64,000 nucleotides of DNA from Elysia crispata (Eukaryota > Mollusca > Gastropoda > Plakobranchidae), in assembly GCA_033675545.1 (NCBI GenBank), contig JAWDGP010003905.1:163501-227500 (forward strand). Direction: 5' to 3'. Shown in pieces: positions 1-18,350 of the stretch. How positions within the stretch are numbered: the first letter of the stretch is position 1; every line of letters starts with the position of its first letter. The notes under the pieces were generated by a model, which did not search any database, was not told the origin of the DNA, and worked only from the letters and a program-made list of their open reading frames with translations. The translations under genes were made by a program, and so were the position numbers.

Positions 1-1295
1 ATGAGACGTTTAAAATGGTCAAAAGCTTCAGAGCTGTATCGCTTGAGATTTTTTTTTTTTATCCTCTGAAATTGTATGAAATTGCTCTTAATGTTAAATC
101 ATTAAAGAATTGTTGTTGAATTAACACATAAATACCATGTTGCCTGAAAAATGAGAATTAAATCATGTTTTTATAATACATTCTGACATCCTTTTTGTCA
201 TTTTTATGCTTTATTTCCGCATGTTTAGTGATTTTTTTCCCCCACTTTTTAGTTTTTTGAATATACAGATTGTTTAAGGTTAAGATAAGTCAAGATTTTC
301 TTTTTAGGATGTCAGGTAGTTTTATGATGTCTGAAAAACGTGGAAGGGCCATCGGTATAAATTTTATGGAATATTTTTGTAGAGGATAAAAATTCATCCA
401 CTGAATTAACGAAGCAGTTCATATCACTGCATCTAAATCTACTTTTACTACCGCCCTATATTTTCACAACAACAATAGCAACTATTATTACTGCTCTTAC
501 CGCTACCGTTTTTTTTTAATTACTACTGATGCCTAAAATCACCATGTTATATATTGGCTATATATAATTATAAATGATTTAAAAAAATCCAATCAAACAA
601 ACAACAAACTATTACCACTAACACTGCGACTACAATTATTTCCACCGCAACCACTTATCCATAAATTAGACCACTGATCATTTTCTGTCACCAGAAATTA
701 GATTGTTCAATGTTCTATGGCAGCTTCAACATTAAGTGTTAGAATTAATGATAATTCTTCTGATTCTATTAAAAGACTTAAATTATTGCTATAATTTGTA
801 TGTCGTTCTTGACAAGAATCATGCAACCATGGTGACAAACAATTGCTCTAATTTTTTATAGCGAAGACATTATCTTATCATCATTCAAGGCAAACTAGTC
901 CGTATTTAAGTTTACAAGAAAGTACACTGGTTATTATTTAAGCAGCAACGAGCGAAAATTGACACTACATTGATTTGTCAAGAACAGGCTCAGCGAAATA
1001 ATTATGAGGCATGGAAACAGCCAGAGTTGAGGTCAAGCCCTCACCTTCCTAGCATAAGTCTGCTGATCCATCAGTCCAGACCAGATCTCAAGCTAGACGT
1101 TTCAACATGGCTTCATGGCCTATGGTTCTAAATCGCTCTTCTAATATTATACTCCAAACTGTAATGAGGATAGATGTGAGTGGGCAGAAAATCAATATGT
1201 ACGCTTTCATGATTCGTCACAGCGATCTGTGACTTCGAAAATAGAAACGGACAAATGAGGAGGAAAGATATAAATTTGACTCTCCTCCTCCTCCT
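1..1295. other. Anonymous AT-rich non-coding DNA
   Basis: No open frame of note, no repeat array and no recognisable RNA gene is visible. Short T and A runs are scattered throughout. It looks like intergenic or intronic sequence. Confidence 0.6.
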
Positions 1296-1710
<415 letters not shown>

Positions 1711-1759
1711 TCTTTTATGCTCGTGATGTTGCTACTCTCATTACAAATGCTCAAGAATA

Positions 1760-1900
1760 ATCAGTCTATCTATCTGTCTGTCTATTTATCTACCTATCTA
1801 CATGTATCTATCTATCTGTGGATTTGTTTGCCTGTCTGTCCGTTTGTCTCTCCATCAATTCATCTATTTATCTATCTGTCCATCTATCTCTCTATCTACC
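1760..1900. repeat. Degenerate TCTA/TCTG tetranucleotide repeat
   Basis: A decayed TCTA-family repeat with TCTG, CCAT and TTTA variants, immediately downstream of the triplet array. It reads as Tyr-Leu-Ser/Ile-type low-complexity peptide and is not evidence for a gene. Confidence 0.85.
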
Positions 1901-4900
1901 AATATCATGATCATAATCACACACTCTTTCATTAGACAAGAGGCTTCATGGTCAGAATTCTTTTTTAGAATGAGTATTAAATCTTTTTGTTTCTTAAATA
2001 TGCTCTTGATCAAACTCTATTTGGTAATAAAAATTTGAAACGCTATTTCTTCGCCACCTGTCCTTTTATTGCAGATCTGCCTCTCTGACTTCGTGAGCAG
2101 ATAATTAAAAGATAACTGTAATAACTAACCGTTTTATGTAAATTTTTTTTAGTAATTAATAGCTATGGAGTTAACAATAGAATAAATTATATTAAAAATT
2201 CTGATTCCATTTTCAGTTCATTGGTTGGTTATGTTAAGAAAGAAGTTAATATACTAGTGATAATAACCTAAAATAAATATCTCGAAAATCAATATGCTGA
2301 GAATATGTACATTACAGAACTGCAAACCAGGGTCTAATAGGCCAAAAGGTCTGACCCCACTATAGTAGAAGACTCTTGAAACAGACGTCGTCAAGAATCG
2401 ATCTCACATTAGGCAAGCAGATACATGATTGTCGGCATCAATGCAACTGCATCAAGGACAGCTCCAGTTTTCAGTTATTGCATTAGGATGTTAACTAAAT
2501 TGCTGTTCTGCTCCACTGCTCATGTCGTCCTGTCAGTGTTGTAGAATAATATATTAAACCATTGAAAAAAAAAAGCTTTTAAAAATAAACTAAGAGAAAA
2601 AAAAGGGGGAAATTCTTAGATTGATGATACGGGGAGAAATTGTCAATACATAAATTAGACCAAAGAAGAACATTGTAGAATGGTTTACCGACAACATTCA
2701 CAGAGATGGCTACCTAGGCCGCTTCGACCCAGATCTTCCCAAAAGCATTTTGTGTCATCCAGATTGATCTGGCACATCCGAACTTAACTCTGACTATAAC
2801 AAGTTTATAAACTACAATCAGAAAAGGCAAGCTGCATCATAGAGTGACAACCACTAATTAGTAGTTCTGCCTTAGCCTCGACAAAAATTAACAAGGCGCG
2901 ATTGATATGCACTTCACATTACAATACAATAGATCACTCGAACGAATAACGTTGAAATCCTCAATATCGAGACTGCTTTCCAATTCGAACCGCTTTACCC
3001 AACCGTATAAATCAGTGCAGCACAGATAGTGCAGGCCTTATTCCTAATACCTGTAAAGTATGAAGTGCATTTTTGCGATACACAGCACACGTTTCTGTCA
3101 TGTGAGATGCATAATTTCCATAATAAAAATAGATTATGCAGTTTTTTGTGGGATCATTACTTATTTTGTTATACAACCAGGTGACTCATGAAAACAGGAG
3201 TGTATGGTCATACTAAAATGCATGAATATTGGACTATCAATCTCTTATTTAGTGTAACAGTGGCAGTTGTTTTATGTTTCGATATCCTCCCCTCTTTCTT
3301 GTACTGCTTTACGAGAATTAATAGCTGCCCATAAATCATTATGACTGCATGATGAGTCAAAATAATGATGAACGCTTGAAAGTAGCTAGAAATGTATTGA
3401 CGCTTTATTAAATAAGCGATTTATTCTTAATCTTGATGAAATGTTACTAACAAAGAACAACAGTTTAGAGAGGAACAAAATACAATTAAAAAAAACTAAA
3501 CCAAAACACACACTCACACGCACAGGTGTTTTAAGTACAACAATAATAAAGAATCTATTTTAGTAAAAGGCATTCTTTAGTTTCATTGTCTTTCTTTCGA
3601 AAACGACCTTCATAAGTACCATCAACTTGCCTTCTAGGGTGCGGAACAGTAAATGGTTATTCACATTAAGAATTTTGTGACTCGGTCAAGTTCATCGGTG
3701 GAGAAATGAAGTGACCTTTTAGTGTAGCAGGCTAGGGATTGGTGCACAGCGATTCAACCATTACTTATCATGATAGTCCAGGCCAGACTGGGGTCAGCGA
3801 GGTCAAGCAGCGGACCATCGAGGACCCCGCATGACAGTCACAGGCTGGGACTCGTGTCAAGCTTAAATACACACTTCTCTAGAAAAAGCTAGAATATAGT
3901 TAAATCGTGTTTTCAGAGTAACTAACTTGACTTTATTCTCACATCTTCGTTGACCTGTTGTAACAGACAGACTCGGGTAGCAACCTTTTGATTGCCTGTT
4001 TTGGAATGATTCAAAAGTGTCTCAATTTGGGGAAGAAACCAAAGACAAATTTCAATTATGTCTATTACCTGAATTTACAATAATTTATGGAGACGTTTTT
4101 AATATTATATATACAATCTTAGTTGTAATAAGGAACACGACATCGCAATGTTTTTTTCCAGAATTATTGATGGTTATTTAACGTTGAAAAATATTTCAGA
4201 CCCAAAGATAATTAAACCAACCTACCCAATCTGACGACCTCCGTCTGTCTGTGTACAGCTATTATAAATTAATGGCCGAATAATTTAAATGGACGTCAGC
4301 CGTATTTTACTATATTGTTTATGATGTTCAAATAACTGCTTTCACTATAAACATTGAGCAAAATGTATTTTTTCCATAGTCTTGAGTGTTACAGATTGTA
4401 TTATTTTTAATTGCTGGAGTCTTAAAATACTTTGTTTAAAACTTTTATCGCATTAAGTAATTCCGTTTTAATTCAATCGCAAAAAAAAAACATACAGTTT
4501 GTTCATGTTAATCAGAAAAATAATGTCTACACCAGTTGGGTAAGGGGCTAGAGTGTTAGTCAAGACTCGATGCTATCTCTTTTTACACAATGCCAACCTC
4601 TTAAATAAACTTTGAAATGATTTAAAAGGGGGAAAATGTTTCAACTGAATAAGTACAAGAGACATACTTTCTGTTCTGTCAGCGAGGATCCAAGAAAACA
4701 GAACCACTTCTCTATCTATTTATCCAAGGATTTTTCTCCGTGCGTTAATTTGGAAAGGTGTGCTTTGAAACTGAAAGTGTTTCACCTGATAAATCTGTTG
4801 TTTTTTTTTCTTTCATACAAATACATAATATTTAAGGAAGTAAGAGAAATAAAAATGATAGATCGCAACATCTTTTCATAATTTCGAGATATATAATCTA

Positions 4901-5866
4901 TGAAACCAATAATATGTAAATACCAGATCGAAGTCTATGTTTCATTCTAAGCAAAACCTTCTTGAAAAATTGTTTTATGAAGAGAGTTAATCTTTAACTA
5001 ATTCAAAGTAGAATTTTCTAAATCAGTGTTTTTATATCTTAGTTAATTTTTATAGGCCTCCACTTTCATTGCCTCTACTCATTAGTGCGCACCACCTTCA
5101 TCCATACAAAATTTACATTCTATATAAAAGCCATAGTCTTATAAAGTACACCCAACTATTTAAGTTGACCCTTTTTTTGATTTCCTCTTTTAGTGAGAAG
5201 AATACTTTAAGAATACAACAATGAAGAACCACTGCCTCCGGGGAAAGAGGTAAAAACCAGGGCTCTATGATGTGCGTGTGGATTTGTAGAATACAAAGAA
5301 CAATGTATAATGTACTACTCGTGTATCTGATAGCGGCAGCCAGCTCTAGGAAGAAACTAGAATCAAGCATGAAACCACCTGCAGTGATGGCCGACATAAG
5401 TTCTGGCTGATTCCAGACCATGTGTGTAGGTCTGACAGAGGTGTTGATAAGAATCTCCCCAGGCTGTGAGATCAGATCGGGTGTACCATCACCTCGGGGA
5501 AGGGTAGAGGTGTTTCACCTGTGCCAGTTTCAGGCTAGCAGAGAGAAGTTCACACGAGCTACACCTTCGAGCTTCTACTCCTTTCAAAGCTGCGTTTATT
5601 TTTTTTACAACAGACTTATTCAATATCTCGGTGGAGATTTTCTGTAATGCAACTCTGCGCGTAAAAAGGTACTCAGTGGTAGTCCTTGTGGTACTGTACC
5701 TGGTCTGAATTCTTTAGAATCTGCTATAGTGCTTTCTGGATGTGTCTGAGGGTGAAAATAAAGTTTATTATCCAATATTTTAATGATACAGAGCTGAAAT
5801 GTTACTGATATTTTACTTGTCCTCAACCCTCCTCTTACTTTACAGCTGATGACGACAAACTTGAAA
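1901..5866. other. Anonymous non-coding stretch of about 4 kb
   Basis: AT-rich sequence with only short open frames (the longest are 81 and 102 codons, near 4.64-4.88 and 5.11-5.42 kb). None resembles a known family or shows a conserved motif. Segments near 2.33-2.55, 3.76-3.86 and 5.42-5.60 kb are somewhat more GC-rich than their surroundings and could be old dispersed repeats. I cannot assign them. Confidence 0.5.
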
Positions 5867-6048
<182 letters not shown>

Positions 6049-6370
6049 CAATACTATCTACTTATGCAATGAAAATGAAAAAAAAAAGTATCTAAAAAAA
6101 CCTGTCTCAGCAAAAGACGAAACTTTAATCAACACATGTACTAAAAACATCATTTGCACATCTTAGTATCATTTCTTTTTTAAACTCGGTGCATCAATAT
6201 TTGGGCATACAACAAAAATTTATTGAGGGGAGGAAGAGATAGAGAGTAGGAGGGGATGGAGGGTAATCATGGTGGAAGATTCCACGGTGCTCTACAGGGT
6301 GCACAAGATGGCCGCTCTTGAGCAGTAGTAAGATGTTATGAAAGTAAACCTTCTAAACTGGTCATCTACT

Positions 6371-6371
<1 letters not shown>

Positions 6372-6455
<84 letters not shown>

Positions 6456-6504
6456 TAATAATAACAATAATAATAATAATGTATATTATAATACTAACAA
6501 AAAC

Positions 6505-6590
<86 letters not shown>
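6372..6590. repeat. (AAT)n trinucleotide array
   Basis: About 219 bp of AAT/TAA units with a small impure centre (about 6453-6507) containing GAT, AAC and GTATATT interruptions. The pure flanks on both sides suggest an old array whose middle has decayed. Confidence 0.97.
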
Positions 6591-6592
<2 letters not shown>

Positions 6593-6608
6593 GCAAAAAG
6601 ATAACAAC

Positions 6609-6635
6609 ACCCCCCCCCACACACACACACACACA
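6609..6635. repeat. C-run joined to (CA)n
   Basis: A homopolymer C run passes directly into about ten CA units. The same junction type recurs elsewhere in the window. Confidence 0.9.
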
Positions 6636-11124
<4,489 letters not shown>

Positions 11125-11125
11125 G

Positions 11126-11201
<76 letters not shown>

Positions 11202-11210
11202 GGATAGATA
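11125..11210. repeat. (GATA)n tetranucleotide array
   Basis: About 20 GATA units with one GATG variant, leading straight into GA-rich sequence. Confidence 0.97.
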
Positions 11211-11309
11211 GAGAGGGAGAGAGAGAGAGTGAGAGTGAGAGATAAAGAAAAAAACAGAGATAAAGAAAAAAAGAGAGATATAGAGAAAGAGAGAGAGTGG
11301 AAGACATAA

Positions 11310-11365
<56 letters not shown>

Positions 11366-11857
11366 AAATAGAGAGAGAGAAAGACAGACAGTGTTCGAGA
11401 GCTAAAGAGAGAGATGGAGAGAGAGAAAGTGAGAGAGAGAGCTAAATAGCGAGAGAAAGAGAGAGAGATGGAGAGAGAGCTAAAAAGAGAGAGAAACACA
11501 GAGAGTGTTCAAGAGCTTAAGAGAGAGATGGAGAGAGTGTGAGAGAGGGAGAGCTAAATAGAGAGAGAAAGAGAGAGATATTGAGAGAGAGTGAGAGAGA
11601 GCTAAATAGAGAGAGAAAGAGAGAGATGGAAAAAGAGAGAGCTAAATAGAGAGAGGAAGAGAGAGAGTGTTAGAAAGCTAAAGAGAGAGAGAGATGGAGA
11701 GAGAGTGAGAGAGAGCTAAATAGAGAGAGAAAGAGAGAGATGGAGAGAGAGAGTGAGAGAGAGAGAGAGCTAAATAGAGAGAGAAAGACAGAGATTGTTC
11801 GAGACCTAAAGAGAGAGATGGAGATAGATAAAAAGAAAGAGAGAGAGAGAGAGAGGA
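11211..11857. repeat. Higher-order GA-rich minisatellite
   Basis: GA-rich sequence organised by recurring non-GA words. GCTAAATAG recurs many times. A longer marker of the form TGTTCGAGAGCTAAAGAGAG or close variants occurs at about 11392, 11506, 11668 and 11796, so longer modules of roughly 114, 162 and 128 bp repeat. It is therefore more than a decayed (GA)n: whole modules appear duplicated. It is not coding. Confidence 0.85.
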
Positions 11858-12774
11858 AACGCGCTCTTCAATAATCATGGGATCATGGGTTTTATTCTCA
11901 GCTGGATGGTCCAGTTGTGATGTTGAATCCCATTTAAGACCTAGTCTCATTGTAAGGTTTCGGAAAACATTACGTGAACTTATAATAACTAAAGAACATC
12001 AACACAATCATTATTGAATATTTTCTTTTCCATCCATTAAAATATATAAATATTGTTTCACTTCTATTTCTACCGGATTCAGTAATTTGATTGCATTGAA
12101 AGATAATAGTCAAAAAAATGATATATTTTATAACTTGATTTAAATTAATATGATGCAAAAATTATAATATTGAAGATTTTAGAAGCACTCAGAGTAATAG
12201 TTATACTAATTTTAATCAACTATAACATTAATAACCTTACAAAATTATTACAAAACAGTAATAATGGTCATAACATTAAAGAACGAGGTTGAAAAAAAAA
12301 GGATCCATCTTTATTCCCATGGTTTGCGAAAGAAAAGTGTTTTTTTGCAACAGTTGCCCAGTGTCAGCTGAAGATTTTGTTCACATCACAGGATTTACCA
12401 AGACAGCTAGATTCTACATCTAAGCAATGTTGTGAATTGACATCGCCGAAGAGTACCTGGAAGGTACAGTAAGAGTCGCAAGGTATACTCATCATGCTTC
12501 AACATGCCTCTTCTTGATCCCGTGGCAAAGATGCATTAATACTGAACATAATATTATTAGAGCGAAAGATACATAATCTAGGAGCAGAGCAACTAGACCT
12601 GTGTTATGTTTTTAACGCCTCGGTCAAGGAGCATAAAAAATGTGTGTGTTTTCTGACGAATGAGGATCGGATGTTGAGAGAGCAGGTATGTGGGGCAATC
12701 TGGGTATCATACTGACTTAATGATTTTCACACCTGTATTCAATGAAAGAATAACCCGGTGATTCTCTATCTCTC
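11858..12774. other. Anonymous AT-rich DNA
   Basis: No open frame above about 62 codons, no array and no RNA gene seen. Confidence 0.6.
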
Positions 12775-12776
12775 TA

Positions 12777-12847
<71 letters not shown>

Positions 12848-12920
12848 TTTGTCTATCAAAAGCCGAGATGTCCTGCACATGTTTACTCTCAGGTTATGTT
12901 ATGCTCTATCTATCTCTCTA

Positions 12921-12969
<49 letters not shown>

Positions 12970-13061
12970 CACCCCCTACCCCCCCCCCCATCTCTTATCT
13001 ATCTGTCCCAACAATTCAATCTTGTGTCTGTCTTTTGTTTTCCCTACTCTTTCTGCTGATT

Positions 13062-13132
<71 letters not shown>
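12775..13132. repeat. Three (CT)n arrays in a row
   Basis: (CT)n runs lie at about 12775-12844, 12924-12967 and 13069-13132, separated by unique spacers. The lead-in TCTCTATCTCCTCTCTCT is shared by the first two, pointing to a local duplication. The second ends in a C-rich block (about 12967-12990). Confidence 0.95.
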
Positions 13133-13134
<2 letters not shown>

Positions 13135-14909
13135 GCCTCTATACCTTCCAACCTTCCATATAAACTATCATTTCTGGAACAGTTGTTAAGATGTTATGCG
13201 TGCTCCCACCTCCCAGTTCACTTTCATATCCCGCTATTATCATTTTGAACTCTAGCTAAGCTGTAACATATATATAGCAGGTTTCTTTTTATTTTTTTTT
13301 TTTCATACACTTACTCGTCCTAAGGCTCTCTGCCTCCTGCTAATTCCTTTTCTTCATATATATATATATATATTTTAATTCCTGTTCTTCTCCCCTATCC
13401 TTTCGCTTTGCAACAATAACGATAACGTTCTTATTATTAACATAGTTACAATGCAGATGATGCCAAGGAATGACAGATTCAAATTTCAGAAATAAAGCAG
13501 CCTTACAGATTTGAACAGCAAGCATTTTCTTTAAAATTTCATTGCTAAGGAGTTTTTGGTAACTGGTTATTATTAACTCTTCTTTATGGTCGAGTACTAT
13601 CCTCACAATACTGTTATAATCATCAAGAAAAGATTTCTGGGATATCTAGATTATAGGGCTACCAGCTCTGCATCCTTTGAAAAAAAACTGCACAACCCCA
13701 TTTCCTGGCATCTGGTTGGACCATTACAGCTACATAGGTCCCCGTATCAAAACATACTCAGAGCTCCGGAAACAGCCTCTCGGTAACCAGATCAACTTGC
13801 AAGGCCAATAATCTGAGACTGACGTGAACCAGGTGAACAAGCGCGGTATCTTCCACCCATCATTAGAGATCTAGATCTAGATCATGTCTAGTCAAGCTTC
13901 CTTACTTTAAACCGCAGTCACTTTATTTAGTGCATGTACGTACTGCTTGGTGATGTGATCCAAATATCAGGCCTTAATTCGTGCACTTCAAAACCATAGA
14001 AACAATTTTACGACCAGCTCTTCACGATGATGTGATGGTAAAACTTGTTGCTTGATACAAGTGTATCAATTCTTTAGATTGGTCTAAGAAGAAACAACAC
14101 TGTGAGAAGATACATTCCTACTAAGAGTGTAATCATGTTTAGAATCAATAGTATGAACTAAATACTTATTAATGCCTTCATCATTTCAAAAAAGTCAACT
14201 GAAACAATAAAGCCGAACATGTATAGAGAGTCACTAAGCACCGAAGTAGCGTAAAAAGCATTGTTTGAGCATAAGTATTTTAACGAACCTGTTTGATTCT
14301 TTGTCAGCAGTCCCATGCCTTCAACGCTTTTGTCATAGAAACTACGTCCACTTCTTCTGTCTCCGCTTACTTTAATCTAAAGTTTAAAAATTGTTTTAAC
14401 GATCCGCCTCAACAAGAAACCTAATTCCTGTAAAGGAAATTTACATTTTGCTCAGCATAGTCCACGAGGGACAACCGACTGTCAATAGCATGAGATGTAA
14501 ATGGACTTTATGCTCTTTGTGATCGCAAAATGTTTTTGCATGAAACTTTAGAAAGAAAAGAAAATGTAAATATCGATGTCCACAATGGGAAATCAAATTT
14601 TGTGCCGGATCTACTGTCTCCATTTGCATGTTTTAAACGGCATAATGTCCTTGTGTCTGTGTATAAGACTAAAACAAATACAGAGCTCACAAGTAATTGC
14701 CTTGCAGATCAATACACTCAGTCTGCTGGTGTTTGCTGACGACTGAGGAAAAACGGTTCAAGTTGAGATAATAAACGAGGATATTTCTAAATACCGGTTG
14801 AAGAAGATTATGATAATAATGATGTATAAACTTATTTCTTTTCTTTCTCCTTTAAAATGAACTCTTTCTTCTACCTCTCCGTTCTTCCCCAATATTTTCC
14901 TTACCCTCT
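13133..14909. other. Anonymous DNA
   Basis: Contains a short (AT)n at 13356-13374 and an AGATCTAGATCTAGATC motif near 13867-13883. Open frames of 60-88 codons (for example 13340-13606 minus and 14530-14739 plus) have no recognisable features. Confidence 0.5.
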
Positions 14910-15356
14910 CTCTTCCTCCTCTTTTTCTCCTTCTCCTTCTCCTACTCCTTCTCCTTCTTCTTCTTCTTCTTCTTCTTCTTCTTCTTCTTCTTCTTCTTCT
15001 TCTTCTTCTCCTCCTCCTCCTCCTCCTCCTCCTCCTCCTCCTCCTCCTCCTTCTTCTTCTTCTTCTTCTTCTTCTTCTTCTTCTTCTTCTTCTCCTCCTT
15101 CTCCTTCTCCTTCTCCTTCTCCTCCTCCTCCTCCTCTTCCTCCTCCTCCTCCTCCTTCTTCTTCTTGTTCTCTTGTTCTTCTTGTTCTTGTTCTTGTTCT
15201 TCTTGTTCTTGTTCTTGTTCTTGTTCTTGTTCTTCTTGTTCTTCTTGTTCTTGTTCTTGTTCTTCTTCTTCTTCTTCTTCTTCTTCTTCTTCTTCTTCTT
15301 CTTCTTCTTCTTCTTCTTCTTCTTCTTCTTCTTCTTCTTCCTGTTCCTCCTCCCCA
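14910..15356. repeat. Compound CTT/CTC/TTCTTG pyrimidine-rich array
   Basis: Sub-blocks run in order: CTC/CTT mixture, (TTC)n about 14955-15008, (CTC)n about 15009-15050, (TTC)n about 15051-15092, CTC/CTT mixture to about 15152, a TTCTTG hexamer region about 15165-15260, then (TTC)n to about 15341. Apart from G in the hexamer part it is a continuous pyrimidine strand, so triplex (H-DNA) formation is plausible. Very long Ser, Pro, Leu, Phe, Lys and Arg frames across it are artefacts. Confidence 0.97.
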
Positions 15357-16130
15357 TCTAAATTCCCAGCGAGATATGCGATGATTAAGAAAAATAAATT
15401 TGCGTCCTTTAAAAATTAATGATGATTTTTATTTACATTCTTTTATAACGATGATACAAAAACAATTACTACACGGCATAGTGATCTAGAATGCCGAATA
15501 TTCTCTGCTTTTCTGTCTGTCTATCTATGTGTGTGTGGGGTGTGTGTGTGTGTGTCTCTCTCTCTCAGTTTCTTTTCCACCGACCTTGCTTTGAGTACCT
15601 TTCACTATATTAAGAGACTTGTAAGTAGATAATGACTGTTCAGGTTTGTCACATCCAAGCTTTTGTCGTGGTTGAAGTAATTTGGATAATATACAGGGCG
15701 TAATTCGTATGGAGGGTCAGCAAGTCAAACGGTGCCCGATATAAAACCCAGTCGATTTTGCCTGTGGCCAGACACTCATGAATAAACAACCACAATTTAT
15801 AGAAGTTGAGTAACAGTGTGTAGCCCTACTCTTCACGATGCTGTTTAACAAGTAGGCCAGGCATTTTTCACAGCGTTGAAACTGTCTCAAAATTTTAGAA
15901 AAACAAGAATTCTTTCTGTGTATTGAGATTTGCTATAAACCTAAAGCGTATACATAACCAAAGGATCCAGCGATGGTGCCATCTACAGGATAATCATACT
16001 TTTTTTCATAATTAGATTGCGATATCTGCATATTCAAGGAGGAGATTTAGGACTAAGCCGCAACAGACAGATCGGCAGGGAGAATGGAATAAAATATAAA
16101 GGTGAAAAATCAGAAAGAAGGCAATTAAAC
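15357..16130. other. Anonymous DNA with a short (TG)n(TC)n
   Basis: A mixed (TG)n then (TC)n tract occupies about 15528-15567. The rest shows no gene or repeat that I can identify. Confidence 0.5.
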
Positions 16131-16435
16131 ATGCAAAAAAAAAAACCAACAAAAAAAAACCAATAAAACAAATAAAAAACAACAGCAACAACAACAACCC
16201 CCCCCCAAAAAAAAAAAAACCAAAAAAAAAAAAAAAAAAAAAAAACAACAAAAAAAAACAACAAAAACAAAAACAAAAAACAAAAACATAAATAAAGTAA
16301 AAAAAAAAATAAAAAACCCCAGAAAAAACTCACGAAACCTGCCAGCTCCCCCCCAAAAAAAAAACAAAAAACAAAAAAACAAAACAAAAAAAAACAAACA
16401 AAAAACAAAAAAACAGACAGAAACAAAAGAAACCC
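16131..16435. repeat. A-rich tract with CAAAA-type units and a C run
   Basis: About 300 bp composed nearly only of A and C on the plus strand, with long A runs, a C run near 16198-16206 and irregular CAAAA/CAA spacing. Minus-strand frames through it give Phe/Leu/Val low-complexity peptide. It may be an expanded poly(A)/A-rich tail of an old retroposon, but no body is recognised beside it. Confidence 0.9.
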
Positions 16436-17181
16436 GAACAAGCAACAAGGTAACAACAACAAAAGCAATAGACTCAGGTAAAAGACTAGAGCTGTATCCA
16501 GACACTGGCTGTAGTATTATGTAATCTCTTCTTCAGTGTCACTATCATTTCATACAATGAGCACCCCTCTTTAGTTAACCTTCTCTGTCGTTTTTTTAAA
16601 AAAAAATTGATTCCTTTTATTTATGCACTCACAAGGTTAATAAATGAGCGGCTATTAATATTGCTGTCCCCAAAACCGACAATTTTCTTGGTACAGCCAG
16701 CAATGTCGGCCATAGGGATATAATCGGGTGTAAATGGTGCCTTAAGCACCCACTCATTTTATAAACGAGAGGAAAAGCCATTATGTCACATTCCCTTAAG
16801 AACGCATCGTGACTGGTTTTTATCATGCTCTGTATGGGTGTCATGTGTTCTGGCGATCAAACATGACGTAACAAAGCTTGGCTGCAAGTTTTTAGATTAT
16901 TTAAAACCATTATTACGTAACATCATAATATATTACACGGAAGCCAAAGAAGACAGACTTCCCACATACATAGATCGAGACCATTACAATCACTAGATAA
17001 CGATAGGCTTAATTATGTGCAATCCTACTGAAGACCGCGTAAGCCTTCAGAGATCGTAAGCTTTTCGATTCTAACTTGACCTTACTTCAGATCCCCAAAC
17101 AGTACATGTACTTGATTTTACCGTCCAAATACCAATGAGTCTAAGGAAATGATTTTAGTGCCAGTCACTACTTTTTTTTCT

Positions 17182-17212
<31 letters not shown>

Positions 17213-17796
17213 ACGAATAATTCATATTTGGGCCATCTGCTTCAACCATAGCGAGCGATTCGTTATTCGCCTTCATTGGACAAAGTCCAGAATCAATGAA
17301 AACTGCAATACGTCAATGTCATGGTATCAGACAGAGCCCAGCCAGTTTCATATCACTTGATAATTACATGGTTACGAGAGCCGAGCGCCACTCAGAGATC
17401 ATGCACCTGTGGTTGCTAACACCACTGACTGTTACATTTTCTGACTGTGTTATGCGAAAAGGGCAACATTCGCCTCAACAGCCATGGCATTTCCCTAAAC
17501 AACATCCTTGTGTCATTAATTCATGATTTACAGCCAGATCGCGATGTTTCCTCCAACGTTGTTCTGTCTGTGTAACAGGTTTGCACAAGACATTTCCTTC
17601 TGCACTTTCCGCCCAAATCAAGGTTTACATTCAATGAGTTTGTCTCTTTTTCTCATTAAAATTTTCAGCCAGATATGAAAAGATTCAGATTTGTTAACTA
17701 TTGTTACATTTTCTACATAGAAGTGTAGCCAAGTTTTCTTTTTTCAATAAAACAAGCTAAAAGGTTTAGATATAGAACAAAAGCAAACGCAAAATT
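16436..17796. other. Anonymous DNA
   Basis: A T/CTTTT-rich run at about 17170-17212. A 76-codon plus frame (17296-17526) and a 71-codon minus frame (16629-16844) have balanced composition but no recognised domain. Confidence 0.5.
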
Positions 17797-18165
<369 letters not shown>

Positions 18166-18350
18166 AAAAAGAGAAAGGGAAAGGAAAAGAAGAAAAAGAG
18201 AAGAATTAAAAAAAAATAATATGTACAAAAAACTACGTATAAACTTTTCTTTTTAACAAGGACAACAAATGCAACAACACCAACAACTACAAAAACACCA
18301 TCACCAACAACAACAATGTTAAAAAGAAAAAAAGAAAAAGAAAAAGAAGA
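18166..18350. repeat. Decayed purine-rich and CAA-type sequence
   Basis: A-rich purine sequence followed by irregular CAA/CCA units (about 18258-18320). It looks like the decayed margin of the triplet array. Confidence 0.7.

Noticed and set aside
11125..11857. CRISPR-like or direct-repeat/spacer array
   Set aside because: Units are GA-rich and of variable length with no unique spacers; it is a eukaryotic minisatellite.
14758..15384. Basic Lys/Arg-rich frame of 199 codons and Ser/Pro-rich frame of 175 codons
   Set aside because: They arise from the CTT/CTC array; no unique flanking coding sequence.
16131..16435. Poly(A) tail of a processed pseudogene
   Set aside because: No gene-like body is recognisable on either side, so it is listed only as an A-rich repeat.
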